A stretch of 38,548 nucleotides of DNA, from NCBI RefSeq assembly GCF_030525845.1, contig NZ_JAUNDY010000016.1, positions 1-38,548 of the forward strand, written 5' to 3'. Source of the stretch: Moraxella sp. Its GTDB lineage: Bacteria > Pseudomonadota > Gammaproteobacteria > Pseudomonadales > Moraxellaceae. Positions 1 through 9,653 of this stretch are shown here, one piece after another. How positions within the stretch are numbered: the first letter of the stretch is position 1; every line of letters starts with the position of its first letter. Made by a program: the position numbers and the translations under genes. The notes under the pieces are model-generated. The model ran no database searches. It was not told where the DNA came from and worked only from the letters and a program-made list of their open reading frames with translations.

Positions 1-152
1 ACTTCGCCACGAGTTTTTTGGGCACGAGTACCTTGACGAGCACCAGCCAAATAGGCAGTTACGACTTGGTGTACCAAAGCTTCGTTGAACGCACGACCAA
101 AAGTAGTCTCTGATAGTTCAACCGCCGCACCTGTAACAGTTTTTAAATTCAC
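1..152 (-). CDS. rplD: 50S ribosomal protein L4, N-terminal part (window edge)
   Basis: The first 50 codons of ribosomal protein L4, a 23S rRNA-binding protein of the large subunit; the rest lies beyond base 1. The translation begins [20 protein letters not shown] after the start codon and includes the conserved segment [19 protein letters not shown]. No ATG fits; the start is GTG at 152-150, with an AGGGG ribosome-binding site that overlaps the rplC stop codon, so L4 is translationally coupled to L3. It is the third gene of the S10 operon here (rpsJ-rplC-rplD). In E. coli L4 also represses its own operon through the leader; whether that holds here is unknown. Confidence 0.93.
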   Translation of the reverse strand, partial: MNLKTVTGAAVELSETTFGRAFNEALVHQVVTAYLAGARQGTRAQKTRGE

Positions 153-163
153 GTTAAATCCCC

Positions 164-802
164 TTAGGCTTTGACTGACGGACGGACGATAACATCGCCA
201 CCATTAGCACCAGGCAATGCACCTTTGATAACAAGCAAGCCTTTGTCCGCATCGATAGATACGATTTCTAGACCTTGTACAGTAACACGCTTATTACCCA
301 TTTGACCAGGCATTTTTTTGCCTTTGAAGACTTTACCTGGAGTCTGGTTTTGACCAGTAGAACCAAGTACACGGTGAGACACAGAGTTACCGTGAGATGC
401 GTCTTGGGTGCGGAAATTGTGGCGTTTTACACCACCTTGAAAGCCTTTACCTTTGGATTGACCAGTTACGTCAACAATTTGACCAACTTCAAAAGTCTCA
501 ACGCCAAAGCTACCGCCAACTTCACGACCTTCTAGCTCGCTTGCGTCAGCACGAAACTCCCAAACGCCACGACCAGCTTGTACGCCAGCCTTAGCGAAGT
601 GTCCTTTTTGAGCAGCAGTTACACGACTTTCACGACGCACACCAGTGGTAACTTGGATTGCGTTGTAGCCATCAGTATCTACTGTCTTGATTTGCGAAAT
701 GCGGTTCGCGTCAACCTCAACCACTGTTACAGGGATAGATGCACCTGCTTCAGTGAAGATTCGGGTCATACCACGCTTAATACCGACTAAACCAATCGCC
801 AT
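164..802 (-). CDS. rplC: 50S ribosomal protein L3
   Basis: Ribosomal protein L3 (212 aa, normal length for the family), an early-assembly 23S rRNA protein near the peptidyl-transferase centre. The sequence opens [20 protein letters not shown] and carries the signature [13 protein letters not shown] and the glutamine-methylation region [23 protein letters not shown] at 802 is preceded by an AGAGG ribosome-binding site. It lies 48 bases downstream of rpsJ and 11 bases upstream of rplD in the S10 operon order. Nothing unusual is seen. Confidence 0.97.
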   Translation of the reverse strand: MAIGLVGIKRGMTRIFTEAGASIPVTVVEVDANRISQIKTVDTDGYNAIQVTTGVRRESRVTAAQKGHFAKAGVQAGRGVWEFRADASELEGREVGGSFGVETFEVGQIVDVTGQSKGKGFQGGVKRHNFRTQDASHGNSVSHRVLGSTGQNQTPGKVFKGKKMPGQMGNKRVTVQGLEIVSIDADKGLLVIKGALPGANGGDVIVRPSVKA

Positions 803-850
803 TTTAGACCTCTTACTTCTTTAATCGTTAATATTCAACCAGTGATTCAA

Positions 851-1162
851 TTAGCCTAAGGCGATTTGAACATCAACACCAGCAGCCAAATCCAATTTCA
901 TTAGTGCATCGACAGTTTTGTCAGTAGGTTGCACAATGTCAATCATGCGTTTGTGGGTGCGAATTTCATACTGGTCACGAGCGTCTTTATTGACGTGTGG
1001 TGATGTCAATACGTTGAACCGCTCAATACGAGTCGGCAAGGGAACAGGTCCACAAACTTGGGCTCCTGTACGCTTTGCGGTATCGACAATCTCTTGTGCC
1101 GACTGGTCAATCAAACGATGGTCAAATGACTTGAGTCGGATACGGATTCTCTGGTTAGCCAT
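851..1162 (-). CDS. rpsJ: 30S ribosomal protein S10 (NusE)
   Basis: Ribosomal protein S10 (103 aa), part of the 30S head and, as NusE, of transcription antitermination complexes. It begins [19 protein letters not shown] and contains the family signature [20 protein letters not shown]. The start ATG at 1162 has a clear AGGAG site. It is the first gene of the S10 operon and is preceded by a leader of roughly 290 nt from a strong promoter near 1458-1485. Confidence 0.97.
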   Translation of the reverse strand: MANQRIRIRLKSFDHRLIDQSAQEIVDTAKRTGAQVCGPVPLPTRIERFNVLTSPHVNKDARDQYEIRTHKRMIDIVQPTDKTVDALMKLDLAAGVDVQIALG

Positions 1163-1492
1163 GCCAACAAGCTCCTAATTTAAGTGCTTTTTGAAACTTC
1201 CATCTAATGATGTCAGTCTGTGTTCAATAATTTACCGTCATCTTTAAAACAAAACGAAACAAAACCCTGTCTGCATACCATGAACAGGCAGCAACAGGAA
1301 ACTGAATCATAGTGCCAAAAACGATGCTTCGGCTGTGGCGTTGTAAATGTTATGAAAAACTAAAAAGTTTTTGTGATTTAAAACTTTTGCTTGGGAAATT
1401 TTAAAAAAATTACAAACAAGAAGTACAACGCATTAAAATGTCTGCCTATTATACACAAAAATCATTAAAATGCAAGGGGATTTTGGGGAATT
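1163..1492 (-). promoter_or_regulatory. S10 operon leader and promoter
   Basis: A 330-base stretch without a gene between rng and rpsJ. On the minus strand TTGCAT (1485-1480) and TATAAT (1463-1458) are separated by 16 bases, a good sigma-70 promoter ending only about 10 bases beyond the rng stop. Transcription from about 1451 gives a leader of about 290 nt before rpsJ. The leader contains short inverted repeats, for example CCTGT/ACAGG around 1264-1287 and an A/T-only hairpin around 1355-1373. By analogy with E. coli the leader could be an autoregulatory target of L4, but no homologous L4-binding structure could be recognised by eye. Confidence 0.7.
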
Positions 1493-2902
1493 TTAGACTT
1501 TTAGGGCGTATTTACCCCAGTCATACTGATTGTTTGGAGTAATCGTCAATGCGATATCCAAAAGTTTGGATAGGTCAAAAATAGCCTGATGGTCGGTCAA
1601 AAACTCTGCTAAAGACGGCTCCGCCATGACCGTAAGTGTGGACGATGGGTGTTTTTTATGATGAGACAAAATATCCGCCAAAAGTTCAAATGCCGCCGCT
1701 TCATGAGTGGGCATTTTGCCCGTACCACCACAAACATGGCAAGTTTGGCTCAATGCGTCTGATAAAGCCCCATGCACTCGCTCACGAGTAAGTGTCAAAA
1801 GTCCAAACGCTCCGATGGGAGAGATGGTAATTTTGGCAATGTCTTGGGAGGTTGCTTGGGAAAGCTCGGCAAAAATGGCTTTTTGGTGGCTTGTATGCAC
1901 ATCGATGAAATCCACCACCACAATGCCTGAAATATTACGCAAACGAAGCTGATGAGCGATGGCGTGAACTGCTTCTAAGTTGGTATGATAGGAAAGCTCG
2001 GTTGGCGTGCGAGCGGTCGCCGAACCTGTATTGACATCAATCACCGTCAAGGCTTCTGTTTCATCAAACAACAAATAGCCCCCTGATGGCAAATCCACAC
2101 GCCTACTCATGGCTGTTTTGCGACCCAACCGCCAAACATCATCAATGGCAAGCGTTGGCTCATAAACAATACGAGTAAGAAAATCAGGCATGGTCAATTC
2201 ACAAAACACACGAATCTGCCGATAAGTCGCTTCGTCATCAACCTTGACCACCGCCACATCGTCCGCCATTTCACGCACACCATCAATCACAGAAGGCAAC
2301 TTGGACAGCATTAAGCTGGGTTTGTTTGTGTTTGCTTTTGTCTGCAAAATCATTTGCCAATGCTCATGCAAATGACGGATATTGTTTGACAAGATTTTTT
2401 CAGCAACACCCTCACTTGCGGTACGAGCTGTCCAAGCTCCTTGCAGGTTTTGAGTAAATGCGGTCAATGCCGTGCGTAATCTTTGGCGGGCTGATTTGTC
2501 CATGCGATGAGAAACGCTAACGGACGTTTTGGAAAATGGGCGATACACCACATACCGACTTGCCAAACTAATATCGGTAGTTAGTCTTGCTCCTTTGGTG
2601 GCAATCTCGTCTTTGATGACTTGCACCAAAAGACGCTCGCCTTGATGCACAAGACGATGAATGGGAGTGGCTTTATCTGAACACACCATGTCGTTTTTGT
2701 GCAACAATGCCGTTCGCTCACGTCCAATATCCACAAAGCATGCGTCCATGCCCGCCACCACTCGCACCACCACACCAAGATAAATGTCGCCTACATTGGC
2801 ATTTTTTTGGTCAAAAACACGCCACTGACAAAGTCTGCCATCATCTATCAAGGCAACTTGGGGTGTGGCAATGGTGGAAATCAGCAAGGTTTTCACGGAC
2901 AA
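1493..2902 (-). CDS. rng: Ribonuclease G/E family endoribonuclease
   Basis: RNase G type single-strand endoribonuclease (469 aa, close to the usual ~490), which cuts AU-rich RNA and trims the 16S rRNA 5' end in E. coli. An S1-type domain spans about residues 37-110. The two catalytic magnesium-binding aspartates are visible as D289 in VIDVNTG and D331 in VVVDFIDVH, and the zinc-link cysteines as CHVCGGTGKM (C388, C391). There is no long RNase E-like scaffold tail, so RNase G is preferred over RNase E. The start overlaps the end of maf by 10 bases. mreBCD-maf-rng is a conserved gammaproteobacterial gene order. Confidence 0.93.
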   Translation of the reverse strand: MSVKTLLISTIATPQVALIDDGRLCQWRVFDQKNANVGDIYLGVVVRVVAGMDACFVDIGRERTALLHKNDMVCSDKATPIHRLVHQGERLLVQVIKDEIATKGARLTTDISLASRYVVYRPFSKTSVSVSHRMDKSARQRLRTALTAFTQNLQGAWTARTASEGVAEKILSNNIRHLHEHWQMILQTKANTNKPSLMLSKLPSVIDGVREMADDVAVVKVDDEATYRQIRVFCELTMPDFLTRIVYEPTLAIDDVWRLGRKTAMSRRVDLPSGGYLLFDETEALTVIDVNTGSATARTPTELSYHTNLEAVHAIAHQLRLRNISGIVVVDFIDVHTSHQKAIFAELSQATSQDIAKITISPIGAFGLLTLTRERVHGALSDALSQTCHVCGGTGKMPTHEAAAFELLADILSHHKKHPSSTLTVMAEPSLAEFLTDHQAIFDLSKLLDIALTITPNNQYDWGKYALKV

Positions 2903-3483
2903 ATCTCGTCCGTCATTTGTGTCAAAAGCTCATGCGTCTGTGCAAGCGGTAAGCCTACCACGCTCGTATAACTGCCATTGATGGCACGCACCCATGACAT
3001 TGCCCCACCTTGAATGGCGTATGCACCCGCCTTATCAAGTGGCTCGCCTGTTGCCCAATAACGCTCTTTTTGGCATTCGGTCAAGCGAGCAAACTGCACA
3101 TCGGTAGCAACTGTGATGGTTTTTTGGCGAAGAATTTGCCGACCTTTGGCGACACAAATACAAACAGCAGTCAAAATCTGATGGGTGTTGTCAGATAATT
3201 TATCCCACATCGCCCATGCGTGAGCTTTGTCGGTGGGTTTGGTCAAAATCTCGCCATCAACCACACCGATGGTATCTGTACCCATGACAAAAGTCAACTC
3301 ATCGATGTCGTGTGCAACAGCGAGTGCTTTGGTATTTGCCATACGCACAACATAATCCCAAGCTGACTCGCTGGGTAAAATCGTCTCATCAATGTCAGCA
3401 GGCCTAATATCAAAATCGTCCACAATCTCTGACAATAGCTCTTTTCGGCGTGGCGATGACGATGCCAATATAACCCTAACCAT
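2893..3483 (-). CDS. maf: Maf-family nucleotide pyrophosphatase (YhdE type)
   Basis: Maf nucleoside triphosphate pyrophosphatase (196 aa); the YhdE branch hydrolyses dTTP/UTP and modified pyrimidine triphosphates to limit misincorporation. The N-terminal loop ILASSSPRRKELL (5-17), the catalytic Asp in MGTDTIGVVDG (D70) followed by KP, and the C-terminal GSYTSVVGLPL are all present. A longer in-frame reading is possible, but the start at 3483 is chosen because VRVILASSSPRR aligns with the family N-terminus and its ATG overlaps the mreD stop codon (TGATG). Coupled to mreD upstream and rng downstream. Confidence 0.94.
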   Translation of the reverse strand: MVRVILASSSPRRKELLSEIVDDFDIRPADIDETILPSESAWDYVVRMANTKALAVAHDIDELTFVMGTDTIGVVDGEILTKPTDKAHAWAMWDKLSDNTHQILTAVCICVAKGRQILRQKTITVATDVQFARLTECQKERYWATGEPLDKAGAYAIQGGAMSWVRAINGSYTSVVGLPLAQTHELLTQMTDEICP

Positions 3484-3971
3484 CAAAACGCCCGCTCTTT
3501 TAATTGAGCATTTACCCAATACAACGGATACCAAAGTAGCGGAAAAAGCATGATGCTGGTCGCCAAAGAGCCAAAACCAAGCCAAATAAACTCATTATAA
3601 GAAAATGCCTGCAATACCCACAAAGACAGCTGATACACCACAAGCCCTATCGTCCCCAAAAGCCACGCTTGCGACAACGCCAACTCTTTGGCATATAATA
3701 GCAAAATACGCACCACAAACGCCATCAATACCGCACTAAATGCTTGATGTCCCAAATGCGTCCCCAAGAGCAAATCTGACACCATGCCCACCAAAAATAC
3801 CGACCACACCCCAAGCATGGTTGAGCGGTACATGACCCAAAAAACAAGCGTCATCGCCAAAAACATGGGGCGTAATTTTGCCAAATCATAGCCTAACGGA
3901 TAGACATTTAACATAGATGCTATCACAAAACTGACAATCATACCGATAATGAGAAATGGCTTTGAGTTCAT
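3483..3971 (-). CDS. mreD: Rod shape-determining protein MreD
   Basis: MreD (162 aa) is an inner-membrane component of the elongasome that links MreB/MreC to lateral-wall peptidoglycan synthesis. The protein is almost wholly hydrophobic, with five or six predicted membrane segments and a typical short basic C-terminus. It sits between mreC and maf, the standard order. Sequence conservation in MreD is low, so the call rests mainly on topology, length and position. A near-copy of the 24 bases in front of its start occurs upstream of mreB (6007-6030). Confidence 0.92.
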   Translation of the reverse strand: MNSKPFLIIGMIVSFVIASMLNVYPLGYDLAKLRPMFLAMTLVFWVMYRSTMLGVWSVFLVGMVSDLLLGTHLGHQAFSAVLMAFVVRILLLYAKELALSQAWLLGTIGLVVYQLSLWVLQAFSYNEFIWLGFGSLATSIMLFPLLWYPLYWVNAQLKERAF

Positions 3972-3992
3972 GAAAATAACAAAAGATGGTAA

Positions 3993-4841
3993 CTAGCCCT
4001 TATTGGGGTTTGAGGTGTTTTTAGGTTGCAATATCAACACATAGCGACTGTCCAAAAAATCGGCGGCAGGCGTTACGCTGATGTCAGCAAAATTATCCGT
4101 GCGAGTGGTATCAATATCCAATACTTCTCCCACTTTATACCCAGCAGGGAAACGCTCGCCCAGCCCCGATGAAATCAGCTCATCGCCTACTTTTACGTCT
4201 GCCGTCTTAAAAATATAATCCAAGCTAAGACCATTGGGCTTGCCGTTGCCTGACACCATCGCACGCTGTCCTGTGCGAGCCACCACCACCGCCACCGACT
4301 GCTGTTCATCAGTAATCAAAAGCAAGCGAGAGGTGTTGGCGTAGACGTTGAGGACTTGCCCCAAAATACCATTTTCGTCAATCACAGTCTGACCGATTTT
4401 TACGCCGTCATTTGCACCCTTATTTAACACCACCACTTGACGCAAAGGATTGGAATCAGTACCAATCACACGAGCCAGCAACAAATGATGTTCGGTAGAT
4501 TGGGCGGTACTTAGCACCCCATTTAGGCGAGCATTTTGGGCGATGAGATAATCTTGGGTTTGAAGTCTGGCTCGTGCTTGAAGCAATTCAGCCTGCAAAC
4601 GAATATTTTCACGGCGTAGCGATTCTTTGGTATGGGAAGCACTTTGCAGATACTCCATAGCATAAGATGGACCGACAGAGGCTTGGTAGATGGGTTGCAT
4701 AGAGGCATGGCTTAAATTTCTAACACCCTCAAACCACTTGGGGTTTTTACTATCTAGCAACATAAAAATTAAAGCAAGCACCAAAAAGGCGGTCGTCATG
4801 CGTGCAAAAATGGGCTTTTGAGAAAAAATACTAGGAAGCAT
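3993..4841 (-). CDS. mreC: Rod shape-determining protein MreC
   Basis: MreC (282 aa) is a bitopic periplasmic scaffold of the cell-elongation complex. A single membrane segment lies at about residues 14-32, followed by a coiled coil (about 68-105, LRRENIRLQAELLQARARL) and a beta-rich periplasmic domain containing the signature VVLNKGANDGVKIGQTVID. It follows mreB after an 86-base gap holding a terminator-like hairpin (4879-4913), so MreC is probably made at lower level than MreB. Confidence 0.96.
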   Translation of the reverse strand: MLPSIFSQKPIFARMTTAFLVLALIFMLLDSKNPKWFEGVRNLSHASMQPIYQASVGPSYAMEYLQSASHTKESLRRENIRLQAELLQARARLQTQDYLIAQNARLNGVLSTAQSTEHHLLLARVIGTDSNPLRQVVVLNKGANDGVKIGQTVIDENGILGQVLNVYANTSRLLLITDEQQSVAVVVARTGQRAMVSGNGKPNGLSLDYIFKTADVKVGDELISSGLGERFPAGYKVGEVLDIDTTRTDNFADISVTPAADFLDSRYVLILQPKNTSNPNKG

Positions 4842-4878
4842 TATCAGGCCTGTGCTTATCTTATGCTGATGAAGCCAT

Positions 4879-4913
4879 TAAAAAACAAACAAAGCGGTGC
4901 ATGGACACCGCTT
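4879..4913 (-). terminator. Intrinsic terminator/attenuator between mreB and mreC
   Basis: On the minus strand AAGCGGTG and CACCGCTT form a perfect 8-bp stem with a 6-base loop (plus-strand arms 4892-4899 and 4906-4913), followed by TTTGTTTGTTTTTT. It lies after the mreB stop and before mreC. mreC has no obvious separate promoter in the short gap, so partial read-through is likely. Confidence 0.8.
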
Positions 4914-4927
4914 CATCAAAATACGGA

Positions 4928-6326
<1,399 letters not shown>

Positions 6327-6623
6327 ATGAGCCTATCCTCCCAAGACATCAGCAAAGTTGCCAATCTCTCTCGCCTTGCCATTGACGACAATTTGGCAAA
6401 TGACTACGCCAAAGACATTGGCAAAATCCTCTCCATGATGGACATTTTGGCACAAGTGGACACCACCGATGTCAAGCCCCTAACCAATGTCCACGATGGC
6501 GTGCAAGTGCTTCGCCCTGATGTGGTGGATTTAAATGGCTTGGCGGTCAATCGTGAATTAAATCAAGCGATTGCCCCTGCCGTGCAGGACGGATTATACC
6601 TTGTGCCACAAGTAATTGAATAA
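6327..6623 (+). CDS. gatC: Asp/Glu-tRNA(Asn/Gln) amidotransferase subunit C
   Basis: GatC (98 aa) is the small belt-like subunit that stabilises GatA-GatB, which converts Glu-tRNA(Gln) to Gln-tRNA(Gln) (and Asp-tRNA(Asn) to Asn-tRNA(Asn) where needed). Signature regions are VANLSRLAIDD, MDILAQVDTTDVKPLTNV and LRPDVV. ATG at 6327 is preceded by AAGGA. It heads the gat group, but unlike the usual contiguous gatCAB order it is separated from gatA by a small unrelated gene. Confidence 0.95.
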   Translation: MSLSSQDISKVANLSRLAIDDNLANDYAKDIGKILSMMDILAQVDTTDVKPLTNVHDGVQVLRPDVVDLNGLAVNRELNQAIAPAVQDGLYLVPQVIE

Positions 6624-6651
6624 TCGTCATTTTCTAATTTTGGAGTAATAA

Positions 6652-6954
6652 ATGCGATACATCAAAACCCAATGGCTACACGATGATGACGATGAGTTTC
6701 CAAGCCTTTACTATTCATCTTTTGATGACAAGGGCGATGAAGTGCAACGCATTGAAGTGTTTAAATCGGACAAAATCTTATACGCCGACCACACCAACCA
6801 AGAAGGAATTGATGAAACTTGGCTTTATAACACCACGATTGATGATGTGTTGGGCTGTGATGAAGATAATGATGAATTTATTAACACCGAAATTAGCCAA
6901 AGTGAATTTGACAAGTTGTGGCAAAATCCCAACAACCCAAAATTTAAACCGTAA
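6652..6954 (+). CDS. Small acidic protein resembling DUF6881
   Basis: A 100-aa acidic protein with a GGAG site six bases before its ATG. The pattern [21 protein letters not shown], then [17 protein letters not shown] and a C-terminal [11 protein letters not shown], resembles the DUF6881 family as I know it (K-Y-I-K-x-x-W start, yEvRkvEif middle, I-S-x-x-E-F-e-x-x-W end). Function is unknown. Similar small acidic proteins are often found beside polymorphic-toxin loci, which suggests but does not show an immunity-like role. It sits between gatC and gatA, reads in the same direction, and is probably co-transcribed. Confidence 0.7.
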   Translation: MRYIKTQWLHDDDDEFPSLYYSSFDDKGDEVQRIEVFKSDKILYADHTNQEGIDETWLYNTTIDDVLGCDEDNDEFINTEISQSEFDKLWQNPNNPKFKP

Positions 6955-6977
6955 ATTTTAAAATCAGAGAAAACAAA

Positions 6978-8456
6978 ATGACCCAACTCCACACCCTATC
7001 CGTCCACCAAATCGCTGACGGCCTACAAAACAAACAATTTAGCTCGGTTGAATTAACCCAGCATTTTTTAGACCGTATCGCCACGCACGACAAGGCGGTA
7101 AATAGCTTTGTAACGGTAACGGCTGACCTAGCCTTAGAACAAGCTCGCCTTGCCGATGACCTGCGTAGCAAAGGCGACACTCGCCCCCTTTTGGGCGTGC
7201 CAATGGCTCATAAAGACAACCTGTGTACACAAGGCGTTTTGACCACTTGTGGCTCAAAAATGCTTGCCAATTTCAAAGCTCCTTATAATGCAACCCTAGT
7301 GGAAAACATTGCCAATCAAGGCTTTATCAGTCTTGGCAAGCTTAATATGGACGAATTTGCGATGGGTTCGGACAATGAAAAATCCTACTTCGGAGCGGTA
7401 CACAACCCCTATGACCTAGACCGAGTGCCCGGTGGTTCGTCTGGCGGTAGTGCGTCTGCGGTGGCAAGTGGCTTTATCCCTGTTGCGACAGGCTCGGACA
7501 CGGGTGGTTCTATTCGTCAGCCAGCCAGCTTCTGCGGGGTTACGGGCATTAAGCCAACCTACGGGCGAGTGTCTCGCTTTGGTATGGTGGCGTATGCGTC
7601 CAGCTTTGACCAAGCAGGGGCGTTTGGACGGACAGCACAAGACTGTGCCTATCTTTTGCAGGCGATGAGTGGCTATGACCCCAAAGACAGTACAAGCGTA
7701 AACAAAGATGTACCAAACTGGCTTGACGAACTTGACAAAGTAAGTGGCGACAAACCGCTTGCAGGACTGAAAGTGGGCGTACCACAAGCCTATTTTGGCA
7801 CTGGATTAAACGCCGAAGTCAAAGCCAAAATTGAAGACGCTCTAAAAGTCTATCAAGACTTAGGGGCGACTTTGGTAGATGTGCATTTGACCGACCCACA
7901 AATCACCCTTGCCACTTATTATTTGCTTGCCCCTGCCGAAGCCAGCTCCAATTTGTCAAGATTTGACGGCGTGCGTTATGGCTATCGCTGTGAAAATCCT
8001 GCCGATTTGCACGATTTGTACACACGCAGTCGCTCGGAAGGCTTTGGGGTGGAAGTGCAACGCCGCATCATTATGGGGACTTATGCCCTAAGTGCAGGCT
8101 ATTTTGATGCCTATTATGTCAAGGCTCAAAAGGTACGCCGTTTGATTTTAAACGACTTTTTAAAAGCCTTTGAAACCTGCGACATCATCGCCACGCCAAC
8201 CGCCCCAACGGTTGCCTATAAATTGGGCGAAAACCTGTCCCCTGCCGAAATCTATATGGGTGATGTCTATACCATTGGCGTGAATTTAGCAGGCTTACCA
8301 AGTTTGTCGCACCCTGTGGGCTTTGTTGGCGGTTTGCCTGTGGGCTTACAACTCATTGGCAAACATTGGGCGGAAAATACCCTATTAAACACCACGCACG
8401 CTTATCAGGGGGCGACAGCGTTTCATAAAGAATTGTCGCCGATTGCCAAGGGCTAA
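6978..8456 (+). CDS. gatA: Asp/Glu-tRNA amidotransferase subunit A
   Basis: GatA (492 aa) is the amidase subunit that releases ammonia from glutamine for tRNA-dependent amidation. The Ser-cisSer-Lys triad is complete: K79 in [10 protein letters not shown]154 in [10 protein letters not shown] and S178 in [13 protein letters not shown], within an intact amidase-signature domain. The start ATG at 6978 has a purine-rich site (CAGAGAAAA). It lies 23 bases after the DUF6881-like gene and is followed after 3 bases by an unknown 147-aa gene. Confidence 0.97.
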   Translation: MTQLHTLSVHQIADGLQNKQFSSVELTQHFLDRIATHDKAVNSFVTVTADLALEQARLADDLRSKGDTRPLLGVPMAHKDNLCTQGVLTTCGSKMLANFKAPYNATLVENIANQGFISLGKLNMDEFAMGSDNEKSYFGAVHNPYDLDRVPGGSSGGSASAVASGFIPVATGSDTGGSIRQPASFCGVTGIKPTYGRVSRFGMVAYASSFDQAGAFGRTAQDCAYLLQAMSGYDPKDSTSVNKDVPNWLDELDKVSGDKPLAGLKVGVPQAYFGTGLNAEVKAKIEDALKVYQDLGATLVDVHLTDPQITLATYYLLAPAEASSNLSRFDGVRYGYRCENPADLHDLYTRSRSEGFGVEVQRRIIMGTYALSAGYFDAYYVKAQKVRRLILNDFLKAFETCDIIATPTAPTVAYKLGENLSPAEIYMGDVYTIGVNLAGLPSLSHPVGFVGGLPVGLQLIGKHWAENTLLNTTHAYQGATAFHKELSPIAKG

Positions 8457-8459
8457 AAA

Positions 8460-8903
8460 ATGGGTGGATTAAATCATTATTTTGCTGTAATGCCAAAAGA
8501 TAGCAATTATGTGATTGACAATAACAATCCCAATAAAATCATCATTGATGACGGTATTATTTTGTATACTGCCGACACAATGGACTGGATAACAGGGTTT
8601 AATCCAAGCGACCAAACTTTTGTGAATGGTTTATGTTATTATGGCATTACTTGTTTTGATAATGACTTAATTCACCCATTTCAAAACTTAATGGTAAATT
8701 GGCGAAATATTTTTAGTAATGCTCCTGACGATTTTATTTTAACAGGAAATTGGCAAACTTTTGTGGATAATCCTGATAAAGGTCATTATGAAAAAATATT
8801 GGTAAATCGTGATATGTTATTAGGGCAACTTGACATATTGATTGGCTATTGTAAGCAAGTGAGCCATAATGAAAATTTGGTGCTTGTTCATAATGGCATT
8901 TAA
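8460..8903 (+). CDS. Unknown 147-aa protein between gatA and a toxin-antitoxin remnant
   Basis: I do not recognise this protein. It is a soluble, acidic and aromatic-rich 147-aa chain beginning MGGLNHYFAVMPKDSNYVID, with no signal peptide or membrane segment. The ATG follows the gatA stop by only three bases, implying translational coupling. Base composition is more AT-rich than gatA, suggesting later acquisition. Small size, acidity and the neighbouring accessory genes make an immunity-type protein possible, but no motif supports this. Confidence 0.6.
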   Translation: MGGLNHYFAVMPKDSNYVIDNNNPNKIIIDDGIILYTADTMDWITGFNPSDQTFVNGLCYYGITCFDNDLIHPFQNLMVNWRNIFSNAPDDFILTGNWQTFVDNPDKGHYEKILVNRDMLLGQLDILIGYCKQVSHNENLVLVHNGI

Positions 8904-8913
8904 GGAAAATATG

Positions 8914-9131
8914 ATGTTAATAGAATTACCACCCCACATTGAACAACTGGTGATTGCTCAGGCTCAAAGTGAGCAATTAAGCGTTGTAGAGTTGATTGAA
9001 AAATGGGCAAGTGAAAATCAAAAAACACCCAAACCCAATTGGGCGACCGTTTACATCAAATCTTTGCCCAAGCTGATTTTCCAAGTTTAGACATACAAAG
9101 AGATGATATGCCAAGAGAAATGATATTATGA
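8914..9131 (+). pseudogene. FitA/VapB-like antitoxin, frameshifted
   Basis: Ribbon-helix-helix style antitoxin for the adjacent PIN toxin. The N-terminus (MLIELPPHIEQLVIAQA) is related to the orphan protein at 23454-23705 (MLVLDLPPSVEQAIIAKA). After ...PKPNWA (about 9040-9048) the original frame runs into an unrelated tail ending at 9090, while the neighbouring frame continues as RLHQIFAQADFPSLDIQ and ends in a TGA at 9129-9131 overlapping the toxin ATG (ATGA). That overlap is typical of intact TA pairs, so a loss of one base (or gain of two) near 9040-9048 is inferred. The start at 8914 is chosen by homology; ATG at 8911 is also possible. Confidence 0.7.
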
Positions 9132-9544
9132 GTTATTTGCTGGATACCAATATCATTTCAGAAATGAATAAGCCAACGCCTAATGCCAATGTATTGGCTT
9201 GGCTTAATCAAAATCCATTGGCATTTATTAGCTCTGTTACCAAAGCGGAAATGTTATTTGGGCTTGAAAAATTGGACAATAGCAAAAGAAAAAACGATTT
9301 AACAGCCCTTATCAATGAAGTATTAGCGGTATTTGATAATCGTATTTTGCCATTTTGTGAAAAAAGTGCCAATCATTATGGCAAAATCGTTGTGTAACGA
9401 CAAAAACAAGGCAAACCAATTTTAATGGCTGATGCCTTAATTGCCAGCATTGCCCTTGCTAATGGTTTAACGGTGGTTACACGAAATACAAAGGATTTTG
9501 CAAATATTGATGGACTGATTGTTTTAAATCCGTTTAATCCATAA
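9128..9544 (+). pseudogene. PIN-domain toxin (FitB/VapC type) with internal stop
   Basis: A 138-codon PIN-domain ribonuclease toxin interrupted by TAA at 9395-9397. Upstream are SYLLDTNIISE (first acidic residue) and SSVTKAEMLFGLEKL (conserved Glu); downstream in the same frame the protein continues RQKQGKPILMADALIAS and TRNTKDF with the remaining acidic residues, ending at 9544. All four metal-binding positions survive, so this is one nonsense mutation in an otherwise intact gene. With the frameshifted antitoxin beside it the module is probably inactive; two errors in one read-through region could also be sequencing faults. Confidence 0.8.
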
Positions 9545-9586
9545 AGTGTTTATTTTAAAACAACCCCAATTTATTAAGGATAAACA

Positions 9587-9619
9587 ATGAGCGTTTTAAT
9601 TGTCCGTACCGAACAATAA
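9587..9619 (+). other. Possible 10-codon leader or remnant ORF before gatB
   Basis: ATG at 9587 is preceded by AAGGA at good spacing and encodes MSVLIVRTEQ before TAA at 9617-9619, 34 bases upstream of gatB. It may be a leader peptide, a remnant of a deleted gene, or chance. Nothing else supports it. Confidence 0.25.
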
Positions 9620-9653
9620 ACCCATTCTAATTTAAATTAAAAGAGACCCTACT

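Noticed and set aside
275-535. Open frames opposite rplC and other core genes
   Set aside because: They are shadows of strongly conserved genes on the other strand, without start signals.
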